Shown here one piece after another: positions 44,160 through 53,218 of a stretch of 64,000 nt of DNA. Every line of letters begins with the position of its first letter. Within the stretch, counting starts at the first letter, position 1. The stretch is from positions 56,164 through 120,163 of the forward strand of contig CBFHKX010000007.1 of NCBI GenBank assembly GCA_965656535.1, in the 5' to 3' direction. A model generated the notes under the pieces. The model saw only the letters and a program-made list of their open reading frames with translations. It was not told the origin of the DNA and did no database searches. The position numbers were made by a program, and so were the translations under genes. The DNA is from Lishizhenia sp965656535 (GTDB lineage Bacteria; Bacteroidota; Bacteroidia; Flavobacteriales_D; Crocinitomicaceae).

Positions 44160-46857
44160 TCGTTTCTTTATCTGTAGGAATTTTGATTATAAAATTTGCT
44201 CCATAGTTTACTTCATTTTTTACCCGAATAGTACCGTTATGTCTTTCAACAATTCGTTTAGAAATAGCTAATCCTAATCCACTGCCTTCTCTTTTTATTA
44301 TATTTTGATTTTTAGACTGATAAAACTTATCAAATACATAAGGTAAATCTTCCTCAGGAACACCTTTACCGTTGTCTGAAATACTAATTACAAGGTATTT
44401 CTTAGAGATTTTATACAGCACTAATATCTCTCCATCTAGTTCATCACTGAACTTAATCGCATTAGAAAAAATATTAGTTAAAACTTGAAGCATTCGGTCC
44501 TCATCGTAGAAGGCATAAGCATCTCTATGTGTATTAATCTCAACGCGCGTATTATTTTTATTTGCCAATTGAGAGATAGACTTCACGGCTTGTTGGAGTG
44601 TAAACTTAAAATTGAGTCTTTTCAACTTTAACTGTTCCCTTTGCTCAGCTAACTTTTCAAAATCGAGTATATTTTGAACCATGCGTGTAAGACGATTAGT
44701 GTCTTGCAAAATATTTTTCAAGAACTGTTCTCTAATTTCGACAGGCATTTCTTCTCCTTCTTCTACAAGTAACTCAGCAGCTCCTTTAATACCCGTCATA
44801 GGCGTTTTGATCTCGTGTGCTACTGCATCTAGAAATTCATCTTTTTGCTGATCTTTAACCACTAATTGTTGATTTGCATCTGTGAGTTGAGATGCGAGCT
44901 TAGACAGCTCCTTGGATTGCTCGTTTAATAGCTTATTGTGTGCGAGTGTTTTCTTCGATTCTTCTAAAATTTTAAGCACCTCTGGCAAGCTTATTTCTTC
45001 CTCTTTGATTACAGAGGCAATTAATATTTTAGCTGAAGAACCGCCAATAATTCCGTTTAGCAGTTTTTCTGAAAAGTTTACAAGTCGAGCGTCTGCAAGC
45101 GTTGTTTCAGGAGATAAACTATATTTTTTAAAAAAAATAGTTAAAGCACGTTCGGTTCTTGCTTCTCCTAAAAAGCGAACCAACACCCTTTTTATATCTT
45201 TCACATAAGCTTCACCTTTCCAAACATAAGCACTATCTGGAAGGTTGGCAAATTCTTTATCATTAATGAACATTTCTGCATAATTCCTTTCTCGGTAATT
45301 TCCGATTCCAGAAACAGACACCCAAAGAAATGACATTGTATTGAAAAGAAAACTCCAGAAAAATGCATGGGTTGCGGGCGATAAAAAGTCTACCCCAAAG
45401 AGTTGATACGGCCTTAAAAGCTCAATGCCAAACAAGCCATTTTCTACAAACGCACTATTAACATTGCCTGATTTAAGAACAAAAGGAATGATAAGTGTAT
45501 AGCAAATAATTGAAAAACCAACGATGATTCCGACTATTGTTCCTTTAGATGAACCTCTTTTCCAAAATAAACCAATAAAAAATGAAGGAGCCAATAAAGC
45601 GATAATTACAAAAGAGATCAGTCCGATAGAATACAAAGAAATCTGTACTGAAAAATTTGAATAAAAAAAGTAAGAAACGAGAATAATAGAAAAAATTGCG
45701 ATTCTTCGAATACTCTTTATGTACAGAACGTTTTTTGATGGATTGTTTTTAGCAAACTTATCTAAAAAACCATAAGGAATAACGAGGTTATTACTTACCA
45801 TGTTTGCTAGGGCAATTGTTGAAACAACGACCATTGAAATCACAGCTGAAAAACCTCCTAAAAAGACGAGTAAAGCCATTACTTCATCTCCATTTGCCAA
45901 AGGAAGTAATAAAGAGTAATAATCTGAATTTACACTATCGCCAAAGGTTAGCTTTCCTCCCCAGGCAATGAAAATAACGAATAAATTAAAGAGTAATAAG
46001 TAAAGCGGAAACAGCCAAATTGCCTTCTTAAGGTGTTTTTCTCTGTTATTTTCGACAACAGAAACTTGGAACTGCCTTGGTAATAAGAAAATTGCAAAAA
46101 AGGATAAAACAATTAACAAAAACCACTCAATTCCATTTTCAAATCCTCCTACTCCAATTAGCTTGCTAAAATTATCTGTTGTTTTAATTGACTCATAAAT
46201 ATCAGATGTACCCTCAAACAAATAGAAGGTTACATAAACTCCTAAGATTAAAAAGAAAAGTAATTTCAAGGCAGACTCAAAAGCCACCGTTGCCATAATA
46301 CCTTTGTTTTTTGTTGAAGCATCTGTTTTTTGTGTACTAAAAAAGGTAACAAAAACGGCCAAGACAAGCGCTATATAAAAAGCTGAGTCTGTTAATATAT
46401 GTGTATCACCTGCATTACTGCCATTTGATATAATATAATAAGTCTCGGAAATTGCTTTGAGCTGGAGCGCTAAATAAGGAATAGTTGCTACTAAACAAAT
46501 TACAGTAATCAAAGCTCCTAAAAATCGATTACCACCATAACGCAATACAATAAAATCAGCAACTGAGGCTATTTTATGTTGTTTTGCAATCCTGATAATC
46601 TTCCTCATCAAAATTATCCACAAAGGCAGCGCTATCACCGGACCTATGTAAATAGGCAAGAAATTCATACCTGATTCTGCTGCTGTACCAACACTTCCGT
46701 AGTAAGTCCAAGCCGTACAATAAACAGCTAAAGACAGCGTATAGATATACGGATTATTAACCCATTTACTTTGATGGTTTTTGTTACCCCAAAAAGCGAT
46801 ATAAAACAATATCCCTAGGTAAATGAGAACAATAACTATTAAGGATAAATCACTCAT
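44131..46857 (-). CDS. symporter-fused sensor histidine kinase
   Basis: A 908-residue protein whose N-terminal half (about residues 1-500) is a sodium:solute symporter fold with 13 or so membrane helices, followed by a linker, a HisKA domain (A-V-A-H-E-I-K-T-P-M, phospho-His in the final third) and an HATPase domain (N-I-F-S-N-A-I-K, D-N-G-K-G-V-P, G-S-G-L-G-L-A). This is a CbrA/PutP-type sensor that may both transport and sense. Overlaps the small upstream gene by 8 bases and the receiver gene by 29. Confidence 0.9.
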   Translation of the reverse strand: MSDLSLIVIVLIYLGILFYIAFWGNKNHQSKWVNNPYIYTLSLAVYCTAWTYYGSVGTAAESGMNFLPIYIGPVIALPLWIILMRKIIRIAKQHKIASVADFIVLRYGGNRFLGALITVICLVATIPYLALQLKAISETYYIISNGSNAGDTHILTDSAFYIALVLAVFVTFFSTQKTDASTKNKGIMATVAFESALKLLFFLILGVYVTFYLFEGTSDIYESIKTTDNFSKLIGVGGFENGIEWFLLIVLSFFAIFLLPRQFQVSVVENNREKHLKKAIWLFPLYLLLFNLFVIFIAWGGKLTFGDSVNSDYYSLLLPLANGDEVMALLVFLGGFSAVISMVVVSTIALANMVSNNLVIPYGFLDKFAKNNPSKNVLYIKSIRRIAIFSIILVSYFFYSNFSVQISLYSIGLISFVIIALLAPSFFIGLFWKRGSSKGTIVGIIVGFSIICYTLIIPFVLKSGNVNSAFVENGLFGIELLRPYQLFGVDFLSPATHAFFWSFLFNTMSFLWVSVSGIGNYRERNYAEMFINDKEFANLPDSAYVWKGEAYVKDIKRVLVRFLGEARTERALTIFFKKYSLSPETTLADARLVNFSEKLLNGIIGGSSAKILIASVIKEEEISLPEVLKILEESKKTLAHNKLLNEQSKELSKLASQLTDANQQLVVKDQQKDEFLDAVAHEIKTPMTGIKGAAELLVEEGEEMPVEIREQFLKNILQDTNRLTRMVQNILDFEKLAEQREQLKLKRLNFKFTLQQAVKSISQLANKNNTRVEINTHRDAYAFYDEDRMLQVLTNIFSNAIKFSDELDGEILVLYKISKKYLVISISDNGKGVPEEDLPYVFDKFYQSKNQNIIKREGSGLGLAISKRIVERHNGTIRVKNEVNYGANFIIKIPTDKETNEKKDSNSR

Positions 46858-47044
46858 AATACCTTTTGAGAACGTAGTAAGAAATTAGTATACTAAGAAG
46901 CCATATGCTAAAAATTGAAAAGTAGATGACTGGTATTCCAAAGAATACTTTATCACCTTCAAAAAGAAAAACCAATGGTGCATTGAACAACAATAACAAT
47001 GTTATTGATAGCATTACCAGTTTTTGTTCGTGTCTTTTTTTCAT
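46850..47044 (-). CDS. small two-helix membrane protein
   Basis: A 64-residue protein with two membrane helices (about residues 8-28 and 37-58) and a basic start (M-K-K-R-H-E-Q-K). Overlaps the start of the sensor kinase by eight bases. No family recognised; possibly an accessory subunit of the symporter-type kinase. Confidence 0.6.
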   Translation of the reverse strand: MKKRHEQKLVMLSITLLLLFNAPLVFLFEGDKVFFGIPVIYFSIFSIWLLSILISYYVLKRYYE

Positions 47045-47050
47045 AATAGC

Positions 47051-47095
47051 TAAAATAAAGACAACCGCACAATTATATGCGGTTGTCTTACTCTT
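47051..47095 (-). terminator. hairpin after sodium:solute symporter
   Basis: A perfect 12-bp stem (AAGACAACCGCA / TGCGGTTGTCTT, 47058-47069 and 47078-47089) with an eight-base loop. On the minus strand it is followed by TATTTTA. It lies between the symporter stop and the next gene and may terminate or attenuate the cluster. Confidence 0.65.
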
Positions 47096-47097
47096 TT

Positions 47098-48876
47098 TTA
47101 ATGTCCACCTTGCGCTTCGCCAGCACCACTAGGTATTCTAATATTTTCAACAATTTCTTGAACATCTTGCGGTGGTGGAGATGTTAATCTAGAAACAGTT
47201 ATAGAAACTACAAAGTTTACAATCATGGCAATTGTTCCGAAACCTTCGGGAGACGTACCGAACCACCATTCACTTTGTGGTTTAGGATCCATAACGCCTA
47301 TTAATCCTGTTTTATAAACAATCATATAATACAACATTAAAAGAATTCCAACGATCATACCTGAAATAGCTCCTTGTTTATTCATTCGTTTATCAAAAAT
47401 CCCTAAAATGATAGCTGGGAAAAAGGACGCTGCTGCTAGTCCAAACGCCAGCGCTACAACGGCAGCTACAAATCCAGGAGGATAAATACCGAATAAACCA
47501 GCAATTAAAATTGCAACAACAATTGCTATTCTTGCAGCCATCAACTCTCCCTTATCTGAGATATCTGGTTTAATTTGTTTTTTTATTAAATCATGCGATA
47601 CAGAAGTAGAAATTACTAACAGTAAACCTGCTGCTGTAGATAATGCTGCTGCCAAACCACCAGCTGCAACTAGGGCAATTACCCAATTCGGTAAATTTGC
47701 AATCTCGGGATTGGCTAACACCATAATATCTCTGTCTACATAAAGCTCATTGACCTCAGTACTTGGGTTACTAATTACGCGTTCTCCGTACTGACCTCTA
47801 TCTTCTGTAAACGCTGGTTTTTTCCCTTCTAAAGCAGATCCTGCAACATATTGGATCTTTCCATCTCCATTTTTATCAGACCAAGCAATTAACCCTGTAT
47901 TTTCCCACGTTTTAAACCAAGAAGGCATTGCTGTATATTCCTGATCTCTCACGGTTTCGATTAAATTTGTTCTTGCGAAAACAGAAACTGCAGGTGCAGC
48001 GGTATAAAAAATAGCGATAAATAAAAGCGCTAATCCTGCTGATTTACGAGCATCTTTTACCTTAGGAACAGTAAAAAAGCGCACAATTACGTGCGGTAAA
48101 CCTGCCGTTCCGACCATTAACGCGATGGTAATAGCAAAAACATCCCATGTAGATTTTGATCCACTTGTGTACTCTTTAAAACCAAGTTCAGTGTGCAAAG
48201 TATCCAATTTATCTAACAAATAAGTTCCGTCAGTTCCTTCACTTCCCATTCCTAGTTGAGGTACTGGATTCCCTGTCATTTGAAAAGAAATAAATATCGC
48301 GGGTACCATAAAGGCAAACATCAATACACAGTATTGAACAACCTGGGTGTAGGTAATTCCTTTCATTCCGCCCAAAAAAGCAAAAATTAAAACAACTGTC
48401 ATACCAATAATAACCCCTAATGTAATATCAACACCTAAGAATTGAGAAAACACTATCCCTACACCACGCATTTGACCCGCAACATAAGTAAACGAAACAA
48501 TTAAGGCGCAAATAACGGCAACTGTTCTTGCTGTATTTGAATAATATCTGTCTCCAATAAAATCAGGTACGGTAAACTTTCCAAATTTTCTTAAATAAGG
48601 AGCAAGTAAAAGAGCAAGTAAAACGTACCCTCCTGTCCAACCCATAAGGTAAACCGATCCATCATAACCAATAAACGAAATAATACCAGCCATTGAAATA
48701 AAGGAAGCTGCGCTCATCCAATCGGCTGCTGTTGCCATACCATTCGCTAGCGGTGAAACTCCTCCACCAGCAACATAAAATTCTTTAGTAGATCCAGCTC
48801 TTGCCCAAATTGCAATACCGAAATACAGGGCAAATGTAAACCCAACCAATATATATGTCCATACTTGTACACTCAT
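47098..48876 (-). CDS. sodium:solute symporter, VC_2705/ActP type
   Basis: A 592-residue transporter of the SSS family, close to the VC_2705 subfamily that pairs with DUF4212. Start F-Y-V-A-G-G-G-V-S-P-L-A-N-G-M-A-T-A-A-D-W-M-S-A-A-S is the signature region, with about 13 membrane helices. A predicted extra-membrane insert lies at about residues 305-380. Likely sodium-coupled uptake of acetate or another small monocarboxylate, since two acyl-CoA synthetases lie downstream. Confidence 0.88.
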   Translation of the reverse strand: MSVQVWTYILVGFTFALYFGIAIWARAGSTKEFYVAGGGVSPLANGMATAADWMSAASFISMAGIISFIGYDGSVYLMGWTGGYVLLALLLAPYLRKFGKFTVPDFIGDRYYSNTARTVAVICALIVSFTYVAGQMRGVGIVFSQFLGVDITLGVIIGMTVVLIFAFLGGMKGITYTQVVQYCVLMFAFMVPAIFISFQMTGNPVPQLGMGSEGTDGTYLLDKLDTLHTELGFKEYTSGSKSTWDVFAITIALMVGTAGLPHVIVRFFTVPKVKDARKSAGLALLFIAIFYTAAPAVSVFARTNLIETVRDQEYTAMPSWFKTWENTGLIAWSDKNGDGKIQYVAGSALEGKKPAFTEDRGQYGERVISNPSTEVNELYVDRDIMVLANPEIANLPNWVIALVAAGGLAAALSTAAGLLLVISTSVSHDLIKKQIKPDISDKGELMAARIAIVVAILIAGLFGIYPPGFVAAVVALAFGLAAASFFPAIILGIFDKRMNKQGAISGMIVGILLMLYYMIVYKTGLIGVMDPKPQSEWWFGTSPEGFGTIAMIVNFVVSITVSRLTSPPPQDVQEIVENIRIPSGAGEAQGGH

Positions 48877-48903
48877 AATTATTTTTTTTAATTTTTAATT
48901 TTC

Positions 48904-49173
48904 TTACTCTTCGTCAAATCCGTATTTCTTATCTAACTTGTTCATTAACCTTACATAAATGAATATTAAAATAACAAAGACATAAATTGAACCTTGCTGG
49001 GCAAACCAAAACCCGAGTTTAAATCCTCCTAACTTAAATTGGTTTAAAACGTCTTTTAGAAAAATCCCAAAGACACAAGAAACTGTAAACCATATAGATA
49101 ATAAAATTATTAAGTATTTCAGGTTTTCTTTCCAATACGCTTTCGCTTTACTTTTTTCGTCTAATTTGTTCAT
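48904..49173 (-). CDS. DUF4212 symporter small subunit
   Basis: An 89-residue protein with two membrane helices (about residues 18-38 and 55-77), matching the DUF4212 family (Y-W-K-E-N-L-K-Y-L, W-F-x-V-S, F-A-Q-Q-G-S-I-Y-V-F). These are small partners of VC_2705-type symporters. 27 bases before the symporter, 12 bases after the outer-membrane gene. Confidence 0.9.
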   Translation of the reverse strand: MNKLDEKSKAKAYWKENLKYLIILLSIWFTVSCVFGIFLKDVLNQFKLGGFKLGFWFAQQGSIYVFVILIFIYVRLMNKLDKKYGFDEE

Positions 49174-49185
49174 TGTTATAGTTTT

Positions 49186-50424
49186 TTAAAGAAATATCAT
49201 GGCTTGCATAGACAACACATTATTAGTTGTTGCGCCAAATTGTTGATTTTGATAGTCTAGGGTTAGTTTGCAATGATGACCTGTTAAATAAGCGTTTATT
49301 CCTATTCCAAAATTGTTTCTATCATCATTCGTAGCATCGTAGCTATTATTTGCGAACGAGACGTAAGGTTGGTATCTGGTAGTTCCTTTTTTACCAGGAA
49401 TTAAGTAACCTAAATGGCCGTATAACATAGCCCCTGTTCCGTATGCACTAAAAAGGTAGTCTCTGCCGTAATCATTATATTGGTATGTTGCATAGGCCGA
49501 AATTGCAGCGTTCTTAGTACCCAATGGCATCTCAAAGAAAACATCGGCTGCTAATAAACTTACGTTTTGACCTTGCATACCACCCATTGTATCGGTTGCT
49601 ACAACAGAACCGTTTGGATGTAAATGAAAACCTGCTCCTATATTGAAAATCTTTTTGGTTCCTAAATAGGTACCTACCTTGTAAGGTAAAAAATCAGATT
49701 CCTGTTCTAAGAAATGATAATCAAAGTATCCTGCGTATGTAAAGCCTGCGCGAGAAGAACCCAATTCTCTCTTACCTCCGTAAACGGCCCCTGCGTTAAA
49801 TTCTGGGTTTCGCAAATCCAAACCATTGGTTACAGCCTCATTAACTGAAAGTCTATACTGTAGTTTTCCAAATTTTCCTTTGGCAAAGAACCCAAGATGT
49901 CTTGCAAACTGGTCAGACAAACCTAGAGTAGACCATGATTGGCGGTTATTGTCCATTGTCATCATATTCAAAGTACTCTGATTATTTAATCTAGAGATAC
50001 CATTAAAATAATGTAGACCACCACCTACTACATGATTCTGATGAATGTTGTATTGCACCCAGAAGTCATGAAAAAATAATTGCGACCCGGCACCCTTTCC
50101 AGTAGGACTTAAAGTGTTTGCGTTGAGATTATTTAATCCGAAGTGAGTAAGAATTAGAAACTTCTTAGAAATTTGCGCATACATGAGCATTCTTGCTCTT
50201 CTTAGGTTCATTGCTGCCCTAGAATTATTGTTTGCTACATTATCAGAATAAGTAGCCTGCATTTGAGCCCAAGTAATAAATCGAAAGTATTTTGAGCCGT
50301 CTTCAGACAACTTTACTTTCATCCCTCCTTGATACGGATTAGTGTAGTTTTGACCATAGGCTATCACGGATGTCAGCAGACAAATTGAAATAACTTGTAG
50401 TCCTTTAGTTACTCTTTTTTTCAT
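49186..50424 (-). CDS. outer-membrane porin-like protein
   Basis: A protein of about 412 residues with a signal peptide ending near G-Q-N-Y and a beta-barrel pattern with an aromatic C-terminal residue region (M-Q-A-M-I-F-L). First gene of the acid uptake cluster, so it may act as the outer-membrane entry route for short-chain acids. The ATG at 50424 is used (M-K-K-R-V-T-K-G). Family not pinned down. Confidence 0.7.
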   Translation of the reverse strand: MKKRVTKGLQVISICLLTSVIAYGQNYTNPYQGGMKVKLSEDGSKYFRFITWAQMQATYSDNVANNNSRAAMNLRRARMLMYAQISKKFLILTHFGLNNLNANTLSPTGKGAGSQLFFHDFWVQYNIHQNHVVGGGLHYFNGISRLNNQSTLNMMTMDNNRQSWSTLGLSDQFARHLGFFAKGKFGKLQYRLSVNEAVTNGLDLRNPEFNAGAVYGGKRELGSSRAGFTYAGYFDYHFLEQESDFLPYKVGTYLGTKKIFNIGAGFHLHPNGSVVATDTMGGMQGQNVSLLAADVFFEMPLGTKNAAISAYATYQYNDYGRDYLFSAYGTGAMLYGHLGYLIPGKKGTTRYQPYVSFANNSYDATNDDRNNFGIGINAYLTGHHCKLTLDYQNQQFGATTNNVLSMQAMIFL

Positions 50425-50532
50425 AAGCATTTAATAAGTTTAACAATTAAATTTTACCCTAATGCGCCCTACTAAATTGAATAAAAAATCAAGTTAACGA
50501 TAAATTAATATACATTTCTGCTAATAATATAG

Positions 50533-50955
50533 TTAACTTCCTTTAAAGCGCTCCCACTTAATGAGCATATACTTATCACCCAGCTCCGTTACTACAACTC
50601 CAGAACCTTTTAGGTTTGTAGTATCCAAAAAGTATTTACTAAGCTCTTGCGCATTCAGAATTTTGTAGGTAGGATGGTAATTTGTATTCAGCGGTCTTTT
50701 CACCTTATACTTCTTCACCCAATTCATTACACTAACATGACTCACACCAAGAATCCGTTCAATTTCTCTATAACTCAAACCTTCTAAATAAAGCTGTAAC
50801 GACTTATTAACATAATAATCGTGTATCTTTTTACCCTCTTTATTCACTGTGAAAAAATACCCGCAAGATTTACACTTATAACGCTGTCTGTCGCCAACTA
50901 CTCCACTCTTAATAAAACGATCTGATGCGCAAGACGGACAAGAAGAAATTTTCAT
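50533..50955 (-). CDS. InsA-like zinc-ribbon HTH protein, no transposase partner
   Basis: A 140-residue protein: zinc ribbon C-P-S-C and C-K-S-C (residues 6-9 and 28-31) followed by an HTH unit (Y-R-E-I-E-R-I-L-G-V-S-H-V-S-V-M-N-W-V), as in the InsA half of IS1-family elements. A further 50 residues after the HTH, including Y-K-I-L-N-A-Q-E-L, have no IS1 counterpart I recognise. No InsB or DDE ORF and no terminal inverted repeats lie beside it. Probably a domesticated DNA-binding protein. Confidence 0.7.
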   Translation of the reverse strand: MKISSCPSCASDRFIKSGVVGDRQRYKCKSCGYFFTVNKEGKKIHDYYVNKSLQLYLEGLSYREIERILGVSHVSVMNWVKKYKVKRPLNTNYHPTYKILNAQELSKYFLDTTNLKGSGVVVTELGDKYMLIKWERFKGS

Positions 50956-51193
50956 AACTACATTATTTTAGCATAAATATAGCATTTTAGCACAAAAAGA
51001 CCTTTGCATATCATATAATTGACAAAAAAAAGAACTAATTGACTTGATTTTTTAAATTATTTAAAATTGAATAATCTTAAAGCTAGACTACTAAAAGCAC
51101 CCTCAATTAGGCGCATAAAACCTAGAAACAGCTTCAACAAAAAACCGTGTAAAACCTATCATAACTTTCGTTCAAAAAAAGTCTTATTCTCAT

Positions 51194-51201
51194 TATATTT
51201 G
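51194..51201 (+). promoter_or_regulatory. candidate promoter -7 element of parE
   Basis: TATATTTG matches the TAnnTTTG element and lies 30 bases before the parE ATG. The upstream -33 element is weak (TTC instead of TTG), so the call is tentative. Confidence 0.4.
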
Positions 51202-51231
51202 TTCGTACCAGCAGAATTAAAGTAAATACTT

Positions 51232-53115
51232 ATGGCAGAAAGCAATTATACAGAAGACAACATACGCTCCTTAGACTGGAAAGAACATATCAGACTAAGG
51301 CCAGGAATGTACATCGGAAAGCTTGGCGATGGTTCTTCGGCGGATGACGGTATTTACATCTTGGTGAAAGAAACAGTTGACAACTGTATTGATGAATTTG
51401 TAATGGGTAACGGAAAAAAAGTTATTCTTAAAATAAAAGATGGCAAAGTTACCGTCAGAGATTATGGTCGTGGTATTCCTTTAGGAAAAGTGACAGAAGT
51501 AGTTTCTAAAATGAATACTGGAGGTAAATACGATTCTAAAGCCTTTAAAAAATCTGTCGGATTAAATGGTGTAGGTACAAAAGCCGTAAATGCTCTTAGC
51601 TCTCACTTTATGGTTTATGCAGTTCGAGACGGCCAGAAAAAAGGCGCAACATTTTCTCAAGGAAATTTAATAGAAGAAACACCAATAGAGGTTACAGACG
51701 AAGAAAATGGAACCTACGTTGAATTTATCCCAGATGATAGCGTGTTTAAAAAGTATAATTTCAAGATGCCATATCTTGAAAAAATGGTTTGGAACTATTG
51801 CTATCTAAACCGCGGACTTGCTATTCACATGAACGGCACGCGATATGTTTCTAAAAATGGGCTAAAAGATCTACTAGAAAACAATATGGATGGAGATCCC
51901 TTGTACCCTATTATTCATCTAGAAGACGACGACATTGAAATCGCTTTTACGCATGGAAAAACCTACGGAGAAGATTACTACTCTTTTGTTAATGGCCAGC
52001 ACACAACACAAGGTGGTACACACCAAAGTGCATACAGAGAATCGATCGCCAAAGTAATCAAAGAATTTTTTGGAAAGAATTACGAAGCATCTGACATTAG
52101 ACAATCTATCGTTGCTTCTATTGCAGTAAAAGTTATCGAACCTGTATTTGAGTCGCAAACAAAAACAAAATTAGGATCGCATGAAATTGAACCTGGTGGA
52201 AAATCTATGCGCGCGTTCATTCATGATTTTATTAAAACAAAACTCGATAACTTTTTACATAAAAATCCTGAGACAGCAGATATTCTAGAAAAGAAAATTA
52301 AACAGTCTGAAAAAGAAAGAAAAGAACTTTCTGGAATTAGAAAATTAGCGAGAGATAGAGCTAAGAAAGCCAATCTGCACAATAAAAAACTAAGAGATTG
52401 TAGAGTTCACTTAACAGACTTAAAAAAAGATCGAAGAGAGGAAACAACACTGTTTATTACGGAGGGAGATTCTGCAAGTGGATCCATCACAAAATCTAGA
52501 GATGTTAACACACAAGCTGTTTTTAGTTTACGCGGTAAGCCTTTAAATTCTTACGGACTCACAAAGAAAGTTGTTTACGAAAATGAAGAGTTTAACCTCA
52601 TACAAGCTGCATTAAACATAGAAGACGATATGGATAATTTGCGCTACAATAAAATTGTAATAGCAACAGATGCCGACGTTGATGGAATGCACATTCGCAT
52701 GCTTTTACTTACTTTCTTTTTGCAGTTTTTTCCAGATTTAGTGAAACGAAACCACGTTTACGTACTTCAAACTCCGCTATTTAGAGTTAGAAACAAAAAG
52801 AAAACATTTTATTGTTACTCAGAAGAAGAGAGAAGAAAAGCAATTGAAGAATGTGGGAAAAATCCAGAAATTACTCGATTCAAAGGGTTAGGTGAGATCT
52901 CTCCAGATGAATTTCAACATTTTATTGGAGAAGATATTCGATTAGAACCTGTTTTACTCACCAAACATGCTTCTATTGAAGAAGTGCTCTCTTTCTACAT
53001 GGGGAAAAACACACCTTCTAGGCAAGAGTTTATTATAGATAATCTAAAGGTAGAGCCCGATTTGGCAGAAGAGCTAAAAGAAGACGAGCTAGAAAAATTA
53101 GACGATGCATCTTAA
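51232..53115 (+). CDS. parE: DNA topoisomerase IV subunit B
   Basis: A 627-residue GHKL ATPase and Toprim subunit. L-R-P-G-M-Y-I-G (ATP lid), N-C-I-D-E-F, D-Y-G-R-G-I-P, G-L-N-G-V-G-T-K-A-V-N-A-L, Toprim I-T-E-G-D-S-A-S-G-S and D-A-D-V-D-G-M-H-I-R. Topo IV decatenates daughter chromosomes; the gyrase-B paralog is not in the window. It lies 103 bases before parC in the same direction. Confidence 0.93.
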   Translation: MAESNYTEDNIRSLDWKEHIRLRPGMYIGKLGDGSSADDGIYILVKETVDNCIDEFVMGNGKKVILKIKDGKVTVRDYGRGIPLGKVTEVVSKMNTGGKYDSKAFKKSVGLNGVGTKAVNALSSHFMVYAVRDGQKKGATFSQGNLIEETPIEVTDEENGTYVEFIPDDSVFKKYNFKMPYLEKMVWNYCYLNRGLAIHMNGTRYVSKNGLKDLLENNMDGDPLYPIIHLEDDDIEIAFTHGKTYGEDYYSFVNGQHTTQGGTHQSAYRESIAKVIKEFFGKNYEASDIRQSIVASIAVKVIEPVFESQTKTKLGSHEIEPGGKSMRAFIHDFIKTKLDNFLHKNPETADILEKKIKQSEKERKELSGIRKLARDRAKKANLHNKKLRDCRVHLTDLKKDRREETTLFITEGDSASGSITKSRDVNTQAVFSLRGKPLNSYGLTKKVVYENEEFNLIQAALNIEDDMDNLRYNKIVIATDADVDGMHIRMLLLTFFLQFFPDLVKRNHVYVLQTPLFRVRNKKKTFYCYSEEERRKAIEECGKNPEITRFKGLGEISPDEFQHFIGEDIRLEPVLLTKHASIEEVLSFYMGKNTPSRQEFIIDNLKVEPDLAEELKEDELEKLDDAS

Positions 53116-53218
53116 CAAGATCAATAAGGTAAAACGTTAGCAGAATACTAGAATGTTGAATTGATTGAACAACGTTTTAAATTAATTCTAAAAAGAAGAA
53201 AAACAGACATTTAAACAA

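Noticed and set aside
50533..50955. Intact IS1-like insertion sequence
   Set aside because: No InsB frame, no terminal inverted repeats and no target duplication are visible.
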